A stretch of DNA of 64,000 nt from Asterionellopsis glacialis (GCA_014885115.2 WKLE02000507.1:21903-85902), one strand, 5' to 3'; positions 23,443 through 34,278 are shown, counted from the first letter of the stretch. Numbers and translations: made by a program. The notes: generated by a model from the sequence alone, not told the origin.

Positions 23443-24338
23443 GGTTGTTTCGTTAATTAACTTGAAACTTTTTTTCTTTTTTCAAAAAACCAGTCACAAG
23501 TCAAACTTTTTCAAATACACCCAAAAACCGTGTACATGAAAGTCTAGAAATTCAAAAATTGCGTAGAATCTGCTACTAATCTTACATAAGAAGCAAAAGA
23601 TGTGATTATCCAACCGCCATTTTGGTTGCTTCTCTTCGTCGCATTCGTAATGTTTTTTTCTCCCCTCTGGGAGTGACGATTTTTACTTTTCTCTTTTGGA
23701 CACGTCTCAATTCTCAGTCATGTCGCGCTCTCTCTAGAGTAACGGTACCGGTTGTCGAAAGAGAGAATAGAAAGCCCCAAGACAACAACGACCCAAACAG
23801 AAAAAAGTGTGCACATCTAAGCTATCACCACGTCTTGTCATTGTTAGAATGTTGGTCTACAGGATTGAAAGGAAATGACATTTAAAATCAATCTCACCTG
23901 TCTTGTAGAGAGAAATGGAATATAACGTATCCCTAGAGACGGAGGGATTCGCAATGCTTTGGTGCTTCTCTCTACAGGATCTGAGTGTTCAAGTCTTGTT
24001 GCGTGGCTTCTTTCTGTAGATTCATCTGTGAAATAGTATCGGAATGTTTTTGGAAGATTTTGTGGCAACAAAAGACACATGAGTAAAATTGTCACTTTCA
24101 ACTTTGTAATCAAAAGTGGAGATTTTAGAATTGGCAACGCCATCAGTACGCTATTGAGGCGCCATCTTGGTCAAGTAACACTAAATAAAAAGAAGTGGCG
24201 CGAGCAAAAGTAATAGACACAGAAGAATCATGTTAGTCTGCTCGGCAAAAGCTCACATAAATGTTGTAATATCCCAGCTCTGGATCTACCCAATCGAAAA
24301 GTGTTGAACAGTCGTGTAACAGTAGTGAACCAAATCTC
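23443..24338. other. Intergenic upstream of SMC4
   Basis: No firm gene. On the minus strand 24143-23882 is an ATG-started frame of 86 codons or more, with a hydrophobic N-terminus and a GTGAGA donor-like site near its end, but no second exon could be matched. It might be a small secreted-protein gene. Otherwise promoter-like sequence. Confidence 0.35.
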
Positions 24339-24518
24339 ATGAGCAATCAGTCTGAAGAAACCAACAAAGTAGCTGCAAAAGCAAATCAAACCCAAGGAGG
24401 CGAGAAGGACGAATGCCCTATATGTAGAAGCAATATTGATGAAAATGCTCAAGATTACATGCTTCCTTTGATATCTTTATCCCACGGTCTCCAGAAAAAG
24501 GCAAGTGAGTATACATGA
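24339..24518 (+). pseudogene. RING-like zinc-finger fragment
   Basis: An ATG-started frame of 59 codons containing DECPICRSNIDENAQDYM, the first half of a RING-like finger. No downstream Cys/His pairs follow before the stop. A GTGAGT donor-like site near 24505 could splice to a further exon, but none with the missing ligands was found. Read as a gene remnant or the first exon of an unresolved gene. Confidence 0.3.
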
Positions 24519-25345
24519 CAATCATGGATTGCATTGTCATTAACGCTTGATGGACGTGACAAAATACAGAGATTATTCAGTATACAGCACGATTATTATC
24601 CTGATGGTTTACACAAAAGGTAATGGGGAATCCAATATATGCTACCAAATTTTAAAAAATGTACAAGTCTGTATCCCAAAGGCGTCAAGCATTCTGATTA
24701 GGACGACGTTTCACAGAAATGGAAAAGCCACGTACTATGTGGCTTATTCAGGACTTATTGTAAATTTTGACGTTTAATTTCATATTTATTAGTGCTGAGA
24801 ATGCACTCGACTACTAGCTGTAGGATATGGAATGGCACGTTATGGAGACTTTCTGGTTTTTTCTTTTGTGTTTTTTCATCTATCTCTCCTCTTAAACAGG
24901 TAGGTCCTAGAGTACTACTCCTAGGCCTACCTGTACGGTACACAGTCTTATTCTCTGGCTAGAGAGAGCGTCATAACAGCTGTTCTGTCATCTGTTATCT
25001 GCTTGACACAAAAACTTCCAGACTACCCGGTACAGAAAGTCGTATGTATTTTCTATTTTCTCTGTTTGGCAGAACAGAAGGGAAACAAGTAGGAAAACTA
25101 AGCAAGATAATATGGATCAGTGTAGAGCTGCAGTTGAATTACCGAAGGGTTTTCTTTTATATCTTCTTAATTTGCTTTATTTGCTATTCGTACACATAGT
25201 CTGTTAAAATACAAATCGTGGTAACTTCCTTTGGCTTTCAAATGCAAGGGTCCCTACTCACAATCCAAACATGCGTTACCAAGCGCTTCTCTATAGAATC
25301 TTCTCAGTCCACTGCACTTGTATGCAAAGGATTTAATCTTTGTGT
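24519..25345. other. Intergenic
   Basis: No gene. At 24898-24932 is a near-perfect inverted repeat (AGGTAGGTCCTAG / CTAGGCCTACCT) followed by TGTACGGTAC, a small member of the palindrome family seen elsewhere in the window. Confidence 0.5.
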
Positions 25346-25816
25346 TTAAGGCGTCTCTTTCGGTGAAACAGAGTGATATTCAGATTGCCCTACGTCAGAG
25401 GAAGGATCAGATGATACGTCATCAACTACCATTACAGGATAATCGTCTGTTAAACCTGTAGAAGCCTCGGATATCAAATTTGATGAAGATGAACCCAAAC
25501 CCGTTTCATTGAAGGGCGAAATTGGAGGTATTGTAATTCGGTTGTGACTCTTGAAAAGAGCAACAGCTCCAATAATAGCAATAATCAAAAGTCCTAGTGA
25601 AAATGAGATACAGAGAGATATTATGCAAATTCTTTTCTTTGGTAGCTTCTCCTTGTCGTCATCATAGTCTCGGACATTTTCCATTCCTTCCACAACAATC
25701 AGGGTAGGTTTATTTTCGGAGCTCGAAGGTGAATTCAATATAGTGTTGTCTTCTAAATCGTAAGAGCGGATAATGCCGTCAGCGAGAAGGTCGTTACATT
25801 CGATTTTCTCTGTCAT
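25346..25816 (-). CDS. Small single-pass membrane protein, unknown
   Basis: 156 aa, single exon, ATG start. An acidic cytosolic-type N-terminal half (about 1-58) leads to KKR and one membrane helix (about 62-86, IISLCISFSLGLLIIAIIG), then a Ser/Thr/Pro/Asp-rich C-terminal part with a possible N-glycosylation site (NET). No family recognised. The Lys/Arg just before the helix suggests the C-terminal side is outside. It is probably a lineage-specific protein. No neighbour suggests a role. Confidence 0.55.
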   Translation of the reverse strand: MTEKIECNDLLADGIIRSYDLEDNTILNSPSSSENKPTLIVVEGMENVRDYDDDKEKLPKKRICIISLCISFSLGLLIIAIIGAVALFKSHNRITIPPISPFNETGLGSSSSNLISEASTGLTDDYPVMVVDDVSSDPSSDVGQSEYHSVSPKETP

Positions 25817-26533
25817 TGCTAAAAATTTTGCTTTCGTTGATGCCTTGCTTTGTCTCGGAATGGAACTTGGACTTTTGGCTTTGGACGTTTTTCAAAAGCG
25901 AATTTATTTCGTCCAATGGGATCAGTGCTCTCTATTTTGAAATAAAATTTTAAAACGAATCTCTTCTCTGAGAACGATGTGAACAGAGCGATCGTGTTAT
26001 GAAGTTAGCTATTTACAATGGCAAATAAATCTTCCAGAAAATAGTGAACTGGAATGTCAACAACAAATGTCACCTCGTCAACCACCGAAGAGGACTATTC
26101 GTTCGACTTAAAAAGTAGCTAATAATTAGTATCGGTAACTTGAAAATTTTCCCTGAAGATGACGATCACCAACGATCAGACTCTCGATACTGTGGGGCAT
26201 GCCCGGTACCTGTAGGACCTAGTGTCCACTCTCCCATATATTTTTTCGAAAACAACTATATTATAAGACAAGCTCTAGAGTACCAGGTGCGTACGTACCT
26301 GGTACTTGTACAACCGTAGTCTTACGTAGTGTCGAAATTTTAAAACGGCGGATTCATAAGACGTCAATAACGACAACTTAAACGTATTAAAATGCATTAA
26401 GTCAAACATACCACTAGAGTCCTAGTACTTTTATAATACAGGTACATACACATAAAAGGTACAGTACAGGTAGGTACTTTAGATCAAAATGTATGGTACC
26501 AGGTACTGTACCAGGTACTATCAGATATAGATC

Positions 26534-26547
26534 ACCAGGTACCTGGT
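26534..26547. repeat. Perfect 14-bp palindrome
   Basis: ACCAGGTACCTGGT reads the same on both strands. It is the fullest form of the GGTACC-centred word found throughout the gaps. Confidence 0.8.
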
Positions 26548-26645
26548 AGAGTATGCAAGGTAGAGTACCTGTACAGATAGTTGGGATGACCTGTGAAACA
26601 AGCCATTTGTCCCGCCTCCTTGGTAGGAACCTACCTGGTACTACC

Positions 26646-26672
26646 TACCCAGGTAAAGTATTTACCTGGGTA
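26646..26672. repeat. Perfect hairpin, 12-bp arms
   Basis: TACCCAGGTAAA, then GTA, then TTTACCTGGGTA. A 3-nt loop makes this a strong hairpin in DNA or RNA. Confidence 0.8.
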
Positions 26673-27291
26673 CCTGGTCGTACAGTACCTGGTACCCCCA
26701 GAGGTACGGCCTGTTGAGCAAGAGGCGGCCAAGCATCAGCAGGTCTACGACGACGGCGGCGGGATCGCCAAAAGAAAATCAATCGTGTATGATGTAACTA
26801 ATGAAACTGTCGTTATCTGGACCAGTTACTTTTACCTTACCTGGTACCTTAATATATACTTTAATTACCATAGGACAGTGTGTACCTGGTAGTGTTATTC
26901 GTTTGTTTGTTTTTGTTGGACATGTCCATTTTACTAAAGTTAATATATATTCATGCAATTGGTTGGTCGATCGAACCCTGACTATCAGATTTTTTGTGTT
27001 CTCGACAATTTCCGAGTCGTACCATCTTTCCCCAGATAACTGTAGGACCTACGACTACATAGTACTAAGCAGGTCCTGCATGAGCAAGGTCCCGCCACGC
27101 ACCATCAACAATAAAAGATACTACCGTAGGTTCTAGTAGGGTTACACCGTACCTGAGGGGGTATCGGCTTGATTTTTCTACCGTACATTCCTTTCGTCTT
27201 CATAAGCGCACTCCAGGACAGACCGCCACAGACTCTCTGTGGGGCCAAACAGGCCGACCAAGTAGGGACCGACTACGCAGGACAGCCTCAT

Positions 27292-27369
27292 ATTTCCGTA
27301 TAACGTACAGACAGTAAATTTCCGTACAAGGTACAGAGAGTAAATTTCCGTACAAGGTACAGACAGTAC
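27292..27369. repeat. 26-bp tandem repeat, three copies
   Basis: Three contiguous 26-bp units at 27292, 27318 and 27344, beginning ATTTCCGTA and containing ACGTACAG or AGGTACAG. Copies 2 and 3 differ at few positions; copy 1 is more diverged. Confidence 0.9.
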
Positions 27370-27518
27370 GAGAAATTCTCGTACAAACGTTGTGTACCTG
27401 TACAAGTACAGGGGGTACAGGTAGTGTCCTACCTACGGTAGACTTCTACATGATAGTCAGTAGAAAGCTTTTTCTCTCCAAAAAAGGCTCGAGAGATCTC
27501 TACCTGGTACTCTAGAAA

Positions 27519-27576
27519 GAGAGGTCCTCTCTCTAGAGAGAGAGAGAGAGACTAAAGAGGACTGAGGACCTCTCTC
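27519..27576. repeat. CT/GA inverted repeat
   Basis: AGAGAGGTCCTC at 27519-27530 pairs perfectly with GAGGACCTCTCT at 27565-27576. The 34-nt loop is itself a TCTCTAGAGAGA-type self-complementary tract. The GGTCC/GGACC cores match the TAGGACCTA word family. Confidence 0.8.
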
Positions 27577-27707
27577 TCCAGTACCGTACCGTAGGACTAG
27601 ACTATCTGGAGTATCCTTTTTTTGGGAAGATCTTCTCTATTTTGAGGCAATAAAAGGTATTTAATACACGTAGCCTCCCGTTGACACGATTGCTTCTTCA
27701 TGGAGAT

Positions 27708-29411
27708 ATGGATCATTACATCCAACGCAGCATCTGTTTTGTCCTGGGAGTGATCTGTCTTCAACATACCTTTGCCAATAGTTTAGCAACAAACAAATTT
27801 CCTCCAGCTCCAATGTCGTCTCTTCCCATGGACAAACTGGCGAATCATGCCAATTCGTACGCTTCGGCTCATGGAGTGCAAGTTGAGCGTCGCAATGAAA
27901 AAGGTGGATCTTACTACGAGTGTGCTCCAATTTCTCTATTACCCAATGCATACCCAAGGTCTGCTTTTAACCTTGCCAAAAAGTTAGCAGGACCTTACAA
28001 TGAATTGGTAGATCGTGTTAGTAGGGACAGTGCATTCCTTCAAAAGGCATTAGGTGGTGGAGTATCCGATCAGGATCCGTACACTGCAAAACTTCTTGAG
28101 CTTTACAATAAAATATATGTCGATGATGCAGACTATGGCAAATTTGCTCGGGTCGCAGACCGTCTAGGAATCCACCGTAGTGACTATATGTTAACTTCTA
28201 ATGGAACAGAAGGTGAATACCAACCGAAGCAAGTGGAATTGAACACGATTGCTTCATCATTTGCTGGTCTATCGGCGAGCGTTGCTGACTTGCACAGATT
28301 CTTGACAAAACGTTATAAAGATGAATTAGGAGAGTTTCTAGAGCACAATAAAAAAGTTGCTGGAGACCAAGGTGGAGAATCAACAGATGAGGAAGATGGT
28401 GTTCCTGTGAATCCTACCATGACATGCCTACCCCAAGCGTTTAATGCCGCTCATGAACAGTACAAAACTCGCTTCCTTTCCCAAGACAATAAAGACACCA
28501 AAACTGTTCCTGTTGTACTTTTCGTGGTTCAGGAGGGAGAGACAAATACTGTTGATCAACGCAAGCTTGAATTTGCTCTTTTTGAGAATCATGGTATACC
28601 AGTGGTGAGAATGTCTCTTACGGCAGCTCATACTCAGCTTGAAGTGGATGAATCGACGGGAGCGTTGTACATTGTCGATCAAAATGAATCATCTTCGACA
28701 GTACGACAAGAAGTTAGTGTTGTGTACTTTCGTGCGGGATATGCCCCTACCGATTATCCTGATGGAATGGATGGTATTGAATGGCAAGCTCGAGAAAAAA
28801 TGGAAATATCCCGGGCAACAAAGTCACCCTGCTTGGGATTTCACTTGAGTGGAACGAAGAAAGTGCAGCAGGAATTGGCATCTCATGGAGTCTTGGAAAA
28901 TTACTTTCCTAATCCAGAAGAATCTTCTACTGTTGAACTCATGCGAAGCACATTTGCCGGACTCTACAGTCTCGGTGACGACGCTGATGAGGAGACTTAT
29001 GATGCAGTCAAGAAGGTGTTGTCAGGCAAGGAAGGAAATTATGTATTAAAGCCCCAACGTGAAGGAGGTGGATACAATACATATGGGAAAGATATAGCAA
29101 AGAAGCTGAAGGAAAATGTTGTGGAATCAACTGAGGGATTGCAACTTTCAAAGGAGCTTGGAGAATTCATTTTGATGGAGAGACTTTTCCCACCACATCA
29201 AGAGTCTATCTTACTTCGTGCCGGGCTCGTAGAGGGACATGGAGATAGCATTTCTGAATTGGGCTGTTTTGGCACCGTTGTAACTTCACACGATGGTGAA
29301 GTGCTCCATAACGAATATGGAGGCTTTATCCTTCGAACGAAATTTAGTGGTGTAGATGAAGGTGGGGTCGCAGCCGGATTTGCAACCTTGTCCAGTCCTT
29401 ACTTGTGCTAA
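27708..29411 (+). CDS. GSS: Glutathione synthetase (eukaryotic type)
   Basis: Single exon, 567 aa from the first ATG. It makes glutathione from gamma-glutamylcysteine, glycine and ATP. Family marks are VELNTIASSFAGLS (substrate loop), VVYFRAGYAPTDYP, SPCLGFHLSGTKKVQQEL and the ATP-grasp glycine loop KPQREGGGYNTYG, followed by LMERLFPP. The 35-residue N-terminal extension is hydrophobic and could be a targeting signal. A second ATG at 27813 would give a cytosolic form of usual length. A polar insertion (about 225-240, DQGGESTDEEDG) lengthens the protein beyond the usual ~475 aa. Confidence 0.94.
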   Translation: MDHYIQRSICFVLGVICLQHTFANSLATNKFPPAPMSSLPMDKLANHANSYASAHGVQVERRNEKGGSYYECAPISLLPNAYPRSAFNLAKKLAGPYNELVDRVSRDSAFLQKALGGGVSDQDPYTAKLLELYNKIYVDDADYGKFARVADRLGIHRSDYMLTSNGTEGEYQPKQVELNTIASSFAGLSASVADLHRFLTKRYKDELGEFLEHNKKVAGDQGGESTDEEDGVPVNPTMTCLPQAFNAAHEQYKTRFLSQDNKDTKTVPVVLFVVQEGETNTVDQRKLEFALFENHGIPVVRMSLTAAHTQLEVDESTGALYIVDQNESSSTVRQEVSVVYFRAGYAPTDYPDGMDGIEWQAREKMEISRATKSPCLGFHLSGTKKVQQELASHGVLENYFPNPEESSTVELMRSTFAGLYSLGDDADEETYDAVKKVLSGKEGNYVLKPQREGGGYNTYGKDIAKKLKENVVESTEGLQLSKELGEFILMERLFPPHQESILLRAGLVEGHGDSISELGCFGTVVTSHDGEVLHNEYGGFILRTKFSGVDEGGVAAGFATLSSPYLC

Positions 29412-29672
29412 TCCTCAACATTCCTCGGGTGCCAAGACAGAAGAAACGTTAGAAATTTACATATCATGAAATCTAGAAACACATATTTTTATTTTTTATT
29501 CTTTTACGTATAACAGTGACAAAGCATTTTTGATGTCAGCTTCTATTCATTCAGCATGCACTTTGTGCTATTCAAGTTCTTCAGGCAAGAAAAAAAACGC
29601 TTCAGAAGTACTCCCAAACCTAACCCCATGTTGGACCCTGCCGTATATTTAAGGATCGGTATCTAAATTTCT

Positions 29673-31329
29673 TTAAAGATCACTGAAAGCTTCGGGGTCG
29701 GGCTTTCCAACGGAATGAACCTCAAAGCCGATCTTACGAAGGGTTTCACTATCCAAAATATTCCTTCCATCAAAGACGAAGGCAGGCTTGGCCATACTCT
29801 TGTAGATACGTTCGTAGTCGAGAGTCTTGAATTGATCCCACTCAGTCAAGATACAAAGAGCGTGTGCACCGTCACATGCCTTGTAGGGGCAATCACTAGT
29901 CGTGACAGATTCTTCGAGTCTGGGGGTGTTATCTTTGTTGATTCCACAAGTGTAGTCCATCTCTGTCCACATATCTTCTCGGCTGACCTCGGGATCATAA
30001 ACATGAATATTTGCTTGTTCATCCAACAAATCGCGAACGACAAACATGGCTGGAGTTTCCCGAACATCACCTGTATCCTTCTTGAATGCATATCCAAGAA
30101 TAGCGATCTTCTTTCCAGTGACGGTGTTGAACATCTTTGCGACAATCTTTCGGGAAAAACGATTCTTCTGGTAGTCGTTCATGGCAACAACCTGGTTCCA
30201 GTAGGCAGCGCATTCATCCAGGCCGTAGGTTTCGCACAGGTAGACAAGGTTAAGAATATCCTTTTGGAAGCAGGATCCTCCAAAGCCAACAGAGGATTGA
30301 AGGAATCTCTTTCCGATACGGTCATCCATACCTACAGCACGGCTAATTTCAGAAACATCAGCACCAGTGGCCTCGCACAGAGCTGAAATGGAGTTAATCG
30401 AGGAGACACGTTGAGCCAAGAATGCATTTGCAACAAGCTTGGACAATTCAGATGACCAAAGGTTGGTGGTAAGGATTTGATCCCGAGGAACCCAGTTAGC
30501 ATAAACAGAAACAAGGGTTTCAGCTGCCTTAAGGCCTTCGGGAGTTTGTTGTCCTCCAATGAGGACACGATCAGGTGCCGTAAGATCCCCAATGGCAGTT
30601 CCCTCGGCAAGGAATTCGGGGTTGGAAAGAACTTGGAAATTAAGTCCCTTCTCATTGCAACTGAGAACGCGACTCACAGCCTGAGCAGTACGGACAGGAA
30701 CTGTAGACTTTTCCACAACGATCTTGTCAGAAGTGGCAACATCAGCAATCTTACGTGCACAAAGCTCGCAATTCTTAATGTTGGCGGCACGTCCAGCCCC
30801 GATACCCTTAGTCTTTGTGGGAGTATTCACAGAAATGAAAACAATGTCAGCCTTCTCAATCTCTTCATCAATATCCGTAGAAAAGAAAAGATTCCTATCG
30901 CGTCCCTCGTTTACAACTTCCAACAAACCAGGCTCATAGATCGGAAGACTTTGGGAGTTCCAAGCATCAATCTGTTTTTTAGACAAATCGACGACGCAAA
31001 CACGAATCTGCAGAGAGACAAAATAAAAAAAGAACATTAGAAGTTAGATTATACATCACCATGGTCATTGCAATGAGGGAAAAGGATCTACCTATAACGC
31101 AAGTCAAATAGAATTTCCGAAACAATGTACTAAAGGACCAACAATCCCCCACAATCATTCCTGATAAGAGAGTACAAGCCTCGTGCAATGGAATGACTCC
31201 ACTCGACAACAATGCTGCCCCAACTCAACATACCTTGGGACATTTTTGGGCAATGACAGCCATGGTGGGTCCGCCAACATAGCCAGCTCCCATGCAGCAG
31301 ATCTTAAGGTCCCAATTCTCTTCACTCAT
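29673..31329 (-). CDS. UGDH: UDP-glucose 6-dehydrogenase
   Basis: Exons 31329-31234 and 31007-29673, with a 226-bp intron (GTATGT...GCAG) joining AQKCPK to IRVCVVDL, 476 aa. It oxidises UDP-glucose to UDP-glucuronate with NAD, feeding cell-wall and extracellular polysaccharide synthesis in the cytosol. The first exon carries the NAD loop GAGYVGGPT. The second has [17 protein letters not shown], the catalytic cysteine in [24 protein letters not shown] and FDGRNI. Length matches the family (~480). Complete, with no oddities. Confidence 0.96.
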
Positions 31330-32388
31330 CTTGTTGTTTGCTTTGTCAGTTGGGTATTAAAAATGTGTTGTCTCCGAATCTAGTTCCGAAAGTAACTCTG
31401 GTAGTTGCGTTTGGTTGCGAGTTCGTGTTTCTTATCGTGAGGCGCAAAGATCAATGCACTGGCAGCCGTTCCGTTAGAAGGGTGTCAACGGCTGAATTTC
31501 GGAGCAAATGATATTGCTTGGAACGTCAGAGAAGATCAGCCAGAGGAGAATACCGTCAGACTGACTGTGCGCAATGACGTGCATGCTTTCCTAAAAATGA
31601 TAATAAATAATGAAATCATTGTTGCGCTGGGTGTTGCCTGTCATTGTTACGACAGCAGAACAGTACATCTCTACTGTGGCAACCAAGAAATTTTAAATAG
31701 GAATATTTCATTGGACAAACAGTCAGTACACTGGTACCAGGTAGGGTTCCTCTTACTTGGTAAAGTACTAGGACCTAGAGGTACCTGGTACAGGTACCCC
31801 CAGGTACAGTTCGTAGCAGGGCTACGAACATGTAACTGTACCTGCACATGTTGCACCAGTACCTGGTACGTTGTTTTAAAACACCAGTGTATACCCAGGT
31901 CTGGTAAGTACGTACTCGCCGCTATTATTGTACAGACTTGACCGCAGAAAGGGCGATATCAAAATCTTGTAGATTTCCACGTCTTTTTGCATCAGAATCA
32001 TCCATGCTGTGATAACTGCTGAGGCTGCTGAAGTGATAACACGAATGAAGATTCACCGAATTTATGAGGCGAGCCGGCATGTCAGGGAGAATCTGCGTCT
32101 GTACTTCACCGTGACCATGTTCCCGAGCTAACGGTAGCATAGCAAGACGGTGAGAAAGATTTTTGAGACACAAAACACTTCTTCTTGATTTTTGTAAGTG
32201 TCACGGTCGGTATGTTATGGAGTGAGGAGTGCAGAGAGAGTGTCTGTAGAATTCTTAGTCTGAAGTGACATCTCGGCACTGCACCATGACAATCATTTTT
32301 TTTCACCAACTGATACCGAGGGTACCATCAAATAAGTTCCACAACATCTCCCAAACGCAGTCTTTGGATTCTTTTAGTTTGGTAAAAT
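31330..32388. other. Divergent gap with palindrome cluster
   Basis: A head-to-head gap between UGDH and the PCGF-like gene. A compact block of GGTACC and CTAGGACCTAG words occupies about 31720-31910, including one perfect hairpin. No gene seen. Confidence 0.6.
31780..31798. repeat. Perfect hairpin, 8-bp arms
   Basis: GGTACCTG, GTA, CAGGTACC. It follows CTAGGACCTAG, so both palindrome words sit within 30 bp. Confidence 0.75.
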
Positions 32389-33676
32389 ATGCCTCAGAAA
32401 GAAGAAAATAAAATGACGCCAACTTCCGAACCGCAGAAAAAGAAAAAACGATCATCGGCAACAACAAGCACAAACGGCGACAACGAGAGCAAGAAAAAAA
32501 GGAAAAAGAGCAATATAGACCGTGAAATGAAAATGCTTCAAAATTCAAATGTTCGTGAAGATAATAATTACAACGATTATGATGATGATGATCAACAATC
32601 CAAGGAAGAAGGTGAAGCTGTGGACCCACCTGTGGTTGCTAACGGAATGGTTGAATTTTCATTAAACCCTGTCAATTCTCATTTGACTTGTAAACTTTGC
32701 GGTGGATACTTTCGGGATCCCTACACAATTGCGGAATGTCTGCATACCTTTTGTAAATCATGTTTATTTTATGCATTTTCATCTGGATTTCGAAACTGTC
32801 CAGAATGTAATATAGATTTAATGCCAGACCCATTCAAAACAGCCTTGGCTGACCGTACGCTACAAGAATTGGTAGATAAGGTATTATTTCCAAGATTGCA
32901 AGAGACGGATGATATTAATGAACGGAAATTTTACGATAGCAGGGGAATTAAATTGAAACCAGAATATGAAGAAGAAGAACGAATCAAGCAAGCCAAAAGA
33001 AAAAGCCAATTCGAAAAAAATAATCCTGGTGCAACGATGACTGCAGATCAACAAGAACCAACCACGACAGGAAGTTTTCCACAACACACAGTGCCATTGG
33101 GTGTAAGTCATTTGTCAGTCTGCTTTTGTCACGTGTCCTGTTCTGTTCAAAATGAATAAATATGGTTCCAGAATGTTTTGTTGCTTGTCTCAATAAGAAG
33201 TCACAATCTCATGATCTGTTGCATTTTTGTATTTTGTTGATTGATCGATCTTTATTACACACACAGTCTGAAGATGATTTGGATTTGATAGTTGTTCCTG
33301 ATGATGGAGCAGAACCTGGATATGAAATGCCACCACTGGCAAAGCCTTTGATTCGAGTATCAGGTCGATTCAAAATTGTTCAACTCAAAAAATATCTATT
33401 AAAAAAATTGCAACTATCGGTTCGTGATCCAAACGTGGTAAGTGCTTCAACTGCTCTTGTTATTGTTTCTGCAGTGGTTCTTCAAGGTGTCACATGTGGA
33501 CCTAACATTTAAGTATTTCATAAACTTTTTCCTTTGAAAAAAAGATTGAGCTACTTTGCAATGGGGGACCAGTGGGAAATGAGTTAAGCTTGACATTTGT
33601 AAATCGAACAGTATGGCTTCATGGCAATGAAGAGTTGAAGCTGACATACAAATTTGCTGAGGATGCTGTATACTAA
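32389..33676 (+). CDS. PCGF-type RING/RAWUL protein (PRC1-like)
   Basis: Exons 32389-33102, 33267-33437 and 33545-33676, all phase 0, with introns of 164 and 107 bp, 338 aa. A Lys-rich, low-complexity N-terminus (about 1-85) precedes a C3HC4 RING finger (about 102-142, CKLCGGYF...HTFCKSCLF...CPECNIDL). A middle basic linker follows, then a RAWUL ubiquitin-like domain (about 260-335) ending LKLTYKFAEDAVY. RING plus RAWUL is the layout of polycomb group RING finger proteins (BMI1/PCGF), partners of RING1 in histone H2A ubiquitination. The RAWUL domain only appears after removing both introns. A close alternative is a plant DRIP-type E3. The catalytic partner is not in the window. Confidence 0.85.
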
Positions 33677-33969
33677 ATCATGCAAAATGCTGTGCGAGAT
33701 GAGAAATAAAATAACTAGAATCTATCGTGAAATCTGATTTGTTATTCTTCGATTTGTTGTAACAGTCGTGGATTGCAGACTAAAATATCAAATCTGTTGG
33801 TACCGTACTACATCACTCAAAAATCTTCATAGAAACAAGAATGTTTATTCCCAAGGAAATTGTCAATTCGCAACCATCTAAATTCACATAAGACACACCG
33901 GAAAAAAAAACATTTTTCAGAGTCCATGCGAGCTCCATTGATCTTTACGATCCACATTATGGCCTATTT

Positions 33970-34278
33970 CTACGATTCTGTTTCTATTTCTTTCGGCTTG
34001 GGTGGATCAATAAACCACGAATAAATAAATCCTGCGGTAACAATCCCTATCACTGCAGATGCCTTTGCATCGGGAGGATCAGTGCCACCTTTTGTGGGAG
34101 CTATCTTTTGGAGCCATTTTGGTGCTTCTTTTCTTTCTGTCCATTTCAGATCCTTCTCATCCTTTGGTTTTGGTGTTGTGGATGATGATTTGTTCCTGCC
34201 GTTATTCCCAACACGTCTTATTCGACATGGTTGCATTAATCGACTATGGTAGCTCCTCAAGAAAATCGAATTCATCAT
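33970..34278 (-). CDS. Small predicted mitochondrial membrane protein
   Basis: 102 aa, single exon, with ATG at 34278 (a second ATG follows directly). A basic, Arg/Ser-rich N-terminus without acidic residues (about 1-35) resembles a mitochondrial presequence. A charged middle holds WTERKEAPKWLQKIAPT, and one membrane helix (about 74-91, SAVIGIVTAGFIYSWFI) is near the end, followed by DPPKPKE. The layout fits a small respiratory-complex accessory subunit, but no family is recognised. Confidence 0.55.
   Translation of the reverse strand: MMNSIFLRSYHSRLMQPCRIRRVGNNGRNKSSSTTPKPKDEKDLKWTERKEAPKWLQKIAPTKGGTDPPDAKASAVIGIVTAGFIYSWFIDPPKPKEIETES

Larger units (their letters stand above)
25817..27707. 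other. Intergenic, main palindrome cluster
   Basis: A 1.9-kb gap without a gene. From about 26190 to 27640 it is dominated by CCTGGTAC/GTACCAGG and TAGGACCTA-type words, with perfect hairpins, a 26-bp triple repeat and a CT/GA hairpin (separate entries). The right end is the promoter side of glutathione synthetase. Confidence 0.7.

Noticed and set aside
23882..24143. Minus-strand small secreted protein
   Set aside because: ATG and hydrophobic N-terminus are present, but the possible donor has no matching second exon and no family is visible. Mentioned only within the intergenic entry.
12630..29411. Cysteine synthase and glutathione synthetase as a thiol gene cluster
   Set aside because: They lie 14 kb apart with unrelated genes (SMC4, a solute-binding protein) between; chance linkage is enough in a eukaryote.
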